NCBI RefSeq assembly: GCF_000499785.1
Contig: NZ_HG726023.1
Coordinates: forward strand, 2,534-66,533
Direction: 5' to 3'
Origin: Bacteroides neonati
Lineage (GTDB): Bacteria; Bacteroidota; Bacteroidia; Bacteroidales; Bacteroidaceae
Length of the DNA: 64,000 nucleotides
The translations under genes and the position numbers were made by a program. Positions 58,967 to 64,000 of the stretch are shown here, piece by piece. Position 1 is the stretch's first letter. Each line of letters opens with the position of its first letter. The notes under the pieces were generated by a model. It did not search any database, was not told the origin of the DNA, and was given only the letters and a program-made list of their open reading frames with translations.

Positions 58967-60286
58967 ATGATATCAGATAGCAATAAGAAATTGGCACAAT
59001 GGGCCATGGATTATGCCCTTCAGAACGGTTGCCAGCAAGCCAAGGTCGATTTGTCTTCGGGCTCTAACAGCTCGTTCGAATTGAGAGATGCTAAAATGGA
59101 TCGCTTGCAACAGGCCTCCGAGAATCAGCTCACCTTGTCGGTGTATGTAGACGGGCGTTATGGAATGTACTCTACCAATAGGTTGGATAAAAAAGAACTG
59201 GAATCTTTTATTAAGAACGGAATTGATGCCACTCGCTATCTTGCGAAGGACGAGGCAAGAATGCTTCCCGATGCATCCCGTTATTATCAAGGTGGAAAGC
59301 CCGACCTGCAATTGACTGATGCGAAGCTTTCATCGCTCAATCCCGATGATAAAGTCTTATTGGCAAAGACGGTAGCCGAAGAGGTTTTAGGCAAGAATGA
59401 GCGAATAATTTCTGTCGATTCCTCGTATAGTGACGGCGAAAGCTCTTCTTACAAACTGGCAAGCAACGGCTTTGAAGGCGAATCAAACAGAACCTGGTTC
59501 TCACTATCGGCGGGTGTTTCCATCAAAGGAGAAGGCGAAGCACGACCATCCGATGGATGGTATGAGTCGGCTATTTACTACGATAAGCTAATCAAATCGG
59601 ATATAGGCAAAACGGCTTTGGAGCGCACATTGCGCAAGTTGGGGCAGAAGAAGGTTAAGTCGGGCAAGTACACGATGGTTGTCGATTCGCTTAACTCAAG
59701 TCAACTGCTCAGACCGGTTTTGAGTGCTTTATATGGTTCTGCTTTGCAGCAGAAGAACTCGTTCTTAATCAATAAATTAGAAACGAAAATAGGTAGCGAT
59801 GTTTTGAACCTGACAGACGAACCGCATCTGGTTCAAGCCTCGGGTGCTCGCTACTTCGATAACGAAGGAGTAGCCACCAAACAAGGTCCTGTATTTGAAA
59901 ACGGTGTACTCAAAACCTATTTTATCGATACCTATACCGGCAATAAAATGAAAGTGGCGCCCACCATCAGTTCGCCCTCTCTATTGGTCATGAAGCCCGG
60001 AGGCAAAAGTCTGGATCAACTCATTGCCGGAGTAGATAAGGGTATCTTGGTGACAGCCTACAATGGTGGTAACTGCAACAGCACAACCGGTGATTTCTCT
60101 TACGGCATCGAAGGTTTTCTGATTGAAAAAGGAAAGTTGACACAGCCCATTTCAGAGATGAACGTAACGGGCAATATGATTACTTTGTGGGCTTCATTGG
60201 CCGAGATTGGCAATGATGCACGGCTCACTTCGTCTTGGCGTATCCCGTCGCTGGTCTTTGATCAAGTAGATTTCAGCGGCTTATAA
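58967..60286 (+). CDS. TldE/PmbA-like partner protein
   Basis: This 439-residue member of the TldD/PmbA family lacks the HExxxH motif. It has no signal peptide (MISDSNKKLAQWAMDYAL). It shares the C-terminal GDFSYGIEGFLIEKGKLTQP and MNVTGNM blocks with TldD. In characterised pairs the TldE subunit shapes the substrate cavity while TldD holds the metal. It is the last gene of the rightward folP-cdaA-tldD-tldE run, five bases from the convergent GNAT gene. Confidence 0.9.
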   Translation: MISDSNKKLAQWAMDYALQNGCQQAKVDLSSGSNSSFELRDAKMDRLQQASENQLTLSVYVDGRYGMYSTNRLDKKELESFIKNGIDATRYLAKDEARMLPDASRYYQGGKPDLQLTDAKLSSLNPDDKVLLAKTVAEEVLGKNERIISVDSSYSDGESSSYKLASNGFEGESNRTWFSLSAGVSIKGEGEARPSDGWYESAIYYDKLIKSDIGKTALERTLRKLGQKKVKSGKYTMVVDSLNSSQLLRPVLSALYGSALQQKNSFLINKLETKIGSDVLNLTDEPHLVQASGARYFDNEGVATKQGPVFENGVLKTYFIDTYTGNKMKVAPTISSPSLLVMKPGGKSLDQLIAGVDKGILVTAYNGGNCNSTTGDFSYGIEGFLIEKGKLTQPISEMNVTGNMITLWASLAEIGNDARLTSSWRIPSLVFDQVDFSGL

Positions 60287-60291
60287 GTCAC

Positions 60292-61305
60292 TTAGTCCAA
60301 CATTAAACTCATATACGGTTGAAGCGGAGCGAGTATCCTTTCGGATAGCTCTCCGATATTCAGCCGTATATGCGTTTCGGGTATCCGCTCTTCGCTATAC
60401 ATGCACTTGCCGTTGCATACATAATAGTAGCCGTTATTGGCCGATAGTTGCTCATCAACCAGTTCAATGCTCATTTCCTGTTCGGGATAAGCAGCGGCAT
60501 AGAGTTGCAATACCGATTTGGCATCGATGATACGCGCCATACCCGACCGATGAGCCTCGTCTGCCGGAGTAGGAGGCAGGGTCAGCTTGATTTGATCTTG
60601 CCCGCTTATTTGCCCTATCTGATGCAGCAGTTCGTTGGATATCTCTTCGCTCTCGGTTAGTAGTTCCTTCACGTACACAGACTGCTCCCACTTATAGCCG
60701 ACGGCTATACCAACGATAGCACCCTCTTGTTTAGCCACATAGACACTGTCTTGTGTGCGCGCCAAGTCGGCAAGTATAACTCTGAAGTCGGTTTCGGTAT
60801 GCTGTATACAGCAAGAACGCTCCTCCATCTTCTTATTCAGATACTGATAGATCTCTTCTTCATACTGATTCGTATGACTTACCTGAACCGATGCGGTAGT
60901 GGGTAGCTTCTGTGCCGACAGCTCTTTTTGTGCATAATGAAATACGGCGGCATACCCTGCATGTGCATAATAATCGTATAGCCAGGATTCTGCCGGAATA
61001 AGCGTGCTGATGAGGCTTTTCGTTTGTATCATACGCCCGAATGCCTGAGACAGCAGTTCGCGCATCACCCCTTTGTTGCGATAGTCGGGGTGTGTACAGG
61101 CTCCCGATATGTAAGCGGTTTGAATTAGCTTTCCGCAGAAAGTCATCGGGTAGGGCAGTAACTGAAGTGCAGCAATGACGTCTTTGCCACTTTCGAGCGC
61201 AATGTTCACTTCATTGTTGTAGCGTAAGTCGAAATATAAATCAACAAAATCGGCACTGTCGGTAAAGCATTGCTTCCACAAGGCTTTGATTGCTTTTTTC
61301 TTCAT
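60292..61305 (-). CDS. GNAT acetyltransferase with sterol-carrier-like tail
   Basis: This 337-residue protein has an N-terminal GNAT fold with acetyl-CoA loop HPDYRNKGVMRELLSQAF (about 72-90), a second GNAT-like half around 150-240, and a C-terminal segment resembling the SCP2 domain of Eis-type acetyltransferases. The acceptor is unknown. It is one base behind the DUF2156 gene, forming a two-gene operon. Confidence 0.8.
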   Translation of the reverse strand: MKKKAIKALWKQCFTDSADFVDLYFDLRYNNEVNIALESGKDVIAALQLLPYPMTFCGKLIQTAYISGACTHPDYRNKGVMRELLSQAFGRMIQTKSLISTLIPAESWLYDYYAHAGYAAVFHYAQKELSAQKLPTTASVQVSHTNQYEEEIYQYLNKKMEERSCCIQHTETDFRVILADLARTQDSVYVAKQEGAIVGIAVGYKWEQSVYVKELLTESEEISNELLHQIGQISGQDQIKLTLPPTPADEAHRSGMARIIDAKSVLQLYAAAYPEQEMSIELVDEQLSANNGYYYVCNGKCMYSEERIPETHIRLNIGELSERILAPLQPYMSLMLD

Positions 61306-61306
61306 G

Positions 61307-62224
61307 TTACCATTTTATCATATCGATGGGTTGTTCGTGTAGGCATACCATGTACTTCTCTAAAATTATTTCGGGCTGATAGGATAGTTTCGCTTTGCGT
61401 AACCCTTCGATGCCGAGGTCTTCTTCGCGATTAATATAGGTGTACTGTTCGGGTATGTGATTGGCAAACTCATAGTTGATCATGGCATAAGCCCCGTCGA
61501 TTGTCGTATCTGCCTTTTCTACATGTACTCCGAAGGTGTCGTTATTGATCGGCATACCGAAAGTGAAAGCTACAATCTTGCCATTGGCACGAAGAATGCC
61601 ACCGCTTAGTCCCAACGCTTCGAAATGGTGCAATGCGTAAATCAATGCCCTGCGCTCGTTGCCGGTACCTTCCTGCTTATCGCAATTGTTAACCTTGCAC
61701 CATTCTGCTTCCAGTTCCAAGCACTCCTGTATGCGGTCGGGGGTGATGGCTGCATACTCATAATCGGGATATGTGTTGCGAAATTTGTTGATGTGATTCC
61801 GTTTCGATTGAAACTTCTTGCCTTTCAACGTGGCCAGATCAGTGTGCAGATAGATGTAATCGGCATAATCCCTATCGGCTGTGAAGTCAAACTGTCCCGG
61901 CAGCAGGTTTTCCAGCTCACCTCTCATGCATGAGCAAGCACCCAACATACAGAAGGGTTGCTGTTCGTGCCGTGCATCTTCTATGAGCTCTTTCAATACC
62001 TTTTCCAAGTCTCCGGTGCCTACGGGCATCATATAAGCCAACTTTTCTCCTGCCCAGAATTTGAAAACAAGAAAGTTATCGACAATGGCAAACTGTGTAT
62101 CGTATAAGAATCTCCAGCTGCAAAGATTGGAGAAAGAAAGATCGCAATTGCGACGAGGACTGTTTAGTGTATATGCTGTAATGGTATCTCTATCCTGTAA
62201 AGTAATGTCTTTAAATGCTATCAT
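61307..62224 (-). CDS. DUF2156 (MprF-like lysyltransferase fold) protein
   Basis: This 305-residue cytosolic protein has the GNAT-like fold of the phosphatidylglycerol lysyltransferase C-terminal domain: KFQSKRNHINKFRNTYPDYE, RALIYALHHFEALGLSGGIL and NREEDLGIEGLRKAKLSYQP. Unlike MprF it has no flippase membrane part. Aminoacyl or acyl transfer is plausible; the acceptor is unknown. Confidence 0.82.
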   Translation of the reverse strand: MIAFKDITLQDRDTITAYTLNSPRRNCDLSFSNLCSWRFLYDTQFAIVDNFLVFKFWAGEKLAYMMPVGTGDLEKVLKELIEDARHEQQPFCMLGACSCMRGELENLLPGQFDFTADRDYADYIYLHTDLATLKGKKFQSKRNHINKFRNTYPDYEYAAITPDRIQECLELEAEWCKVNNCDKQEGTGNERRALIYALHHFEALGLSGGILRANGKIVAFTFGMPINNDTFGVHVEKADTTIDGAYAMINYEFANHIPEQYTYINREEDLGIEGLRKAKLSYQPEIILEKYMVCLHEQPIDMIKW

Positions 62225-62278
62225 AAATTTATTTTTTCCAAATGAATACTATATATAACAAGAAAAGGGGTGATTTTG

Positions 62279-62974
62279 TTACAACAACCCTAATAAATGT
62301 AAGATTGTCGGTGTCAGTATGGCCGTAAATATGCCATTGAGTGTTAACCCTAAACTGGCATAAGCACCGTACTTACTACTGATGTCCATCGCGGTAGAAG
62401 TTCCTACGGCATGTGCAGCTGCACCCAGCGAAAGCCCTTGCGCAATGGGGCTGCCTACACGCGTCAGCTTCATTATCTTAATTCCGAGAATAGCACCAAG
62501 TAAGCCCACACTAACCACAACGGCAGCCGTTAATGACGGAATACCACCCAGTGCTTTGGTTACCTCCATGGCAATAGGCGTGGTTACAGATTTGGGTGCC
62601 AACGACAAGATCACCTCCTGAGAGGCTCCCATTACTTTGGCTATGACCACTACCGATACCACTCCTACAATGCAACCGGCCAGTTGCGAGAGCACAATCG
62701 GCAGAATTTGTTTTTTGATCGTTTCCAGTTGCAGATACAGCGGAACGCCCAATGCCACCACAGCAGGTTTCAACCAAAACTCAATCAAGTGTCCGCCTTC
62801 ATTATACGTTTCAAAGCTGATATGTGTCATCTTTAAAAAGATGATGAGCAGCGCGATGGTTAGTAAGATGGGGTTGAGTAGCACCAACCCGGTTTTCTTT
62901 TGCAATAGTTTTGCCAGGAAGTATATTCCGAAAGTAATGGCTAAGAGAAAGAACTCGTTTTCTAAATAATTCAT
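62279..62974 (-). CDS. lrgB: LrgB-family membrane protein
   Basis: This 231-residue protein has about seven hydrophobic segments and the LrgB patterns SLAPKSVTTPIAMEVTKALG and LSLGAAAHAVGTSTAMDIS. With LrgA it forms the Cid/Lrg system, implicated in murein hydrolase control and, in other bacteria, in pyruvate or glycolate transport. It overlaps lrgA by four bases. Confidence 0.92.
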   Translation of the reverse strand: MNYLENEFFLLAITFGIYFLAKLLQKKTGLVLLNPILLTIALLIIFLKMTHISFETYNEGGHLIEFWLKPAVVALGVPLYLQLETIKKQILPIVLSQLAGCIVGVVSVVVIAKVMGASQEVILSLAPKSVTTPIAMEVTKALGGIPSLTAAVVVSVGLLGAILGIKIMKLTRVGSPIAQGLSLGAAAHAVGTSTAMDISSKYGAYASLGLTLNGIFTAILTPTILHLLGLL

Positions 62975-63309
62975 TTGATTTTGCGTACTAATTGATGAAT
63001 CCAGCCGGTAACAACGAGCACCAGCAATGTGCTAACGGTAGAGGCAACCACAATGGGCCAGAATTGCGCTTCGATGATATCGAAGTAAAGCATTAATGCA
63101 ACACCGGGAGGGATAAAGAAGAAACCGAGATTAGCGATCAGGAAGTCGGACATACCCTGCACCCACTGCAACTTGATCCAACCTAATTTGAGAAAAAGGG
63201 TAAGTAATAACATGCCGATAATACTCGATGGAAACTTTATTCCTGTGAGAAAGACGATTAATTCACCCAAAGCTAAACAGCCAAACAAAATGGCACACTG
63301 ACGTATCAT
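62971..63309 (-). CDS. lrgA: LrgA/CidA-family holin-like protein
   Basis: This protein has 112 residues using ATG 63307-63309 (MIRQCAILFGCLALGELIVF). A frame extending to 63351 is rejected because the promoter -7 element lies inside the extension. Four hydrophobic segments and the motif GIKFPSSIIGMLLL are typical of LrgA/CidA. It is upstream of and overlapping lrgB. Confidence 0.9.
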   Translation of the reverse strand: MIRQCAILFGCLALGELIVFLTGIKFPSSIIGMLLLTLFLKLGWIKLQWVQGMSDFLIANLGFFFIPPGVALMLYFDIIEAQFWPIVVASTVSTLLVLVVTGWIHQLVRKIK

Positions 63310-63339
63310 ACTAATTTTAGTTGAATTTAAAAAACACTG

Positions 63340-63347
63340 CAAAGGTA
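63340..63347 (-). promoter_or_regulatory. -7 element of lrgAB
   Basis: The complement reads TACCTTTG, a canonical Bacteroides -7. Transcription would start near 63333, so the first usable ATG is at 63309. Confidence 0.6.
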
Positions 63348-63625
63348 ACAAAATAATGCTATCCCCTGTTCTCCATTCTATATATGAGGCTATTTTTTAA
63401 CTTATCGTTTGCTGTGCTAAGATGATGAATTCAGTACATTCCATTTGCCTAAGGGTATACCCCGGTAAATGCCTGATGGGTACCTGTCTTAATGGACACT
63501 TGTCAAAGAAAAAATCATGAAATAAGAAGATGAAACAGGCGCGAAAATGGCTTCTCGACAGTTCCTCTGTCGTTTACTAATGTTAAATAACATATAATTG
63601 CATCGTTACGCTATAAAAACCGCAG

Positions 63626-63662
63626 TTTTGCAATGTAGATATTGCAAAATTGTGTACTTTTG
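63626..63662 (+). promoter_or_regulatory. pta promoter with operator-like inverted repeat
   Basis: TTTTGCAAT (63626-63634) and ATTGCAAAA (63641-63649) form a perfect 9-bp inverted repeat with a 6-base spacer, ending five bases before the -7 element TACTTTTG (63655-63662). The arrangement suggests a regulator site on the acetate-pathway promoter. Confidence 0.6.
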
Positions 63663-63712
63663 CGGCGTCAAATATACGTTCTACCGAATTTATACAACTA
63701 TTTAAATATCTA

Positions 63713-64000
63713 TGCTCAACTTGATTAATGAAATTGTTGCGCGTGCGAAAGCGAATCGCCAGCGCATTGTTCTTCCCGAAGGTACGGAAGAACGTACCCT
63801 GAAAGCTGCTAATCTGATTTTGACGGATGAAGTTGCCGATCTTATTTTACTGGGCAATCCGGACGAAATTATGGAACTGGCAGTTAAATGGGGATTGGGA
63901 AATATTGGCAAAGCAACCATTATTGATCCTGCCAATCACCCCAAACAAGAAGAATATGCACAATTGCTGTGCGAACTTCGCAAAAAGAAAGGGATGACCA
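63713..64000 (+). CDS. pta: Phosphate acetyltransferase, partial
   Basis: The first 96 residues are visible; the gene runs off the right edge. The N-terminus MLNLINEIVARAKANRQRIV followed by LPEGTEERTLKAANLI and VADLILLGNPDEI is characteristic of Pta, which converts acetyl-CoA and phosphate to acetyl phosphate, the first step of acetate formation. An ackA gene usually adjoins it, outside the window. Confidence 0.93.

Larger units (their letters stand above)
63310..63712. other. Divergent intergenic region, lrgA and pta
   Basis: These 403 bases without a gene hold a leftward -7 element for lrgA at 63340-63347 and a rightward inverted repeat and -7 element for pta at 63626-63662. The middle (about 63360-63600) shows no open frame, RNA gene or clear repeat. 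Confidence 0.6.

Overview
The window is a Bacteroidota chromosome, most likely Bacteroidaceae (Bacteroides or Phocaeicola type). The reasons are a SusC/SusD pair, repeated -7 promoter elements of the Bacteroides form TAnnTTTG, AT-rich leaders without strong Shine-Dalgarno sequences, and NrfA, CcsA/ResB, CdaA, MurF and TldD/TldE proteins of Bacteroides character. No species can be assigned from the sequence alone.

Region 1 (1 to about 7311) is one end of a Mu-like transposable prophage. Leftward early genes encode a truncated P-loop ATPase, a MuB-like ATPase, a DDE transposase of MuA type and several small proteins, starting with a Ner-like DNA-binding protein. A rightward repressor gene (4944) faces them across an operator/promoter region. 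An accessory gene (YbjQ-like domain plus a Cys/His cluster) and a repeat-rich AT tail lie between the repressor and the phage end. The phage end abuts the last third of nrfA, so nitrite reductase is disrupted. The 5' part should lie beyond the other phage end, outside the window.

Region 2 (7312-11999) is the rest of a nitrite-ammonification operon: the nrfA 3' fragment, ResB-like and CcsA-like cytochrome c maturation proteins, an alginate-export-type barrel and a Crp/Fnr regulator.

Region 3 (12117-16357) encodes lactate use: LutA, LutB and LutC with an LldP-type permease, all on the minus strand.

Region 4 (16547-45418) is the centrepiece: a large peptidoglycan salvage locus. Fourteen minus-strand genes run from 38051 to 16547 with gaps of 39 bp or less. 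They encode two NamZ-type exo-muramidases, an Amidase_3-like hydrolase, an AmpG-type importer, a sodium symporter, the murT-murK-murQ trio, an FAD/Fe-S lactate oxidase, a beta-lactamase/SGNH fusion, a SpoIID-like protein without a signal peptide, a GalT/HIT-type DUF4922 protein, a tandem glycosyltransferase and a phosphoesterase/PQQ-propeller fusion. Rightward lie a second MurK-like kinase and a SusC/SusD pair. The logic runs from outer-membrane uptake, through periplasmic trimming and inner-membrane import of MurNAc and muropeptides, to phosphorylation and ether cleavage to GlcNAc-6-P and D-lactate, with oxidation of the lactate in the same transcription unit.

Region 5 (45439-64000) is mostly core chromosome: asd, a lamin-tail lipoprotein, a KefB-like antiporter, tcdA, an ABC ATPase, a helix-hairpin-helix protein, an SNF-type transporter, a VanZ-like protein, murF, folP, cdaA, tldD/tldE, two GNAT-fold proteins, lrgAB and the start of pta.
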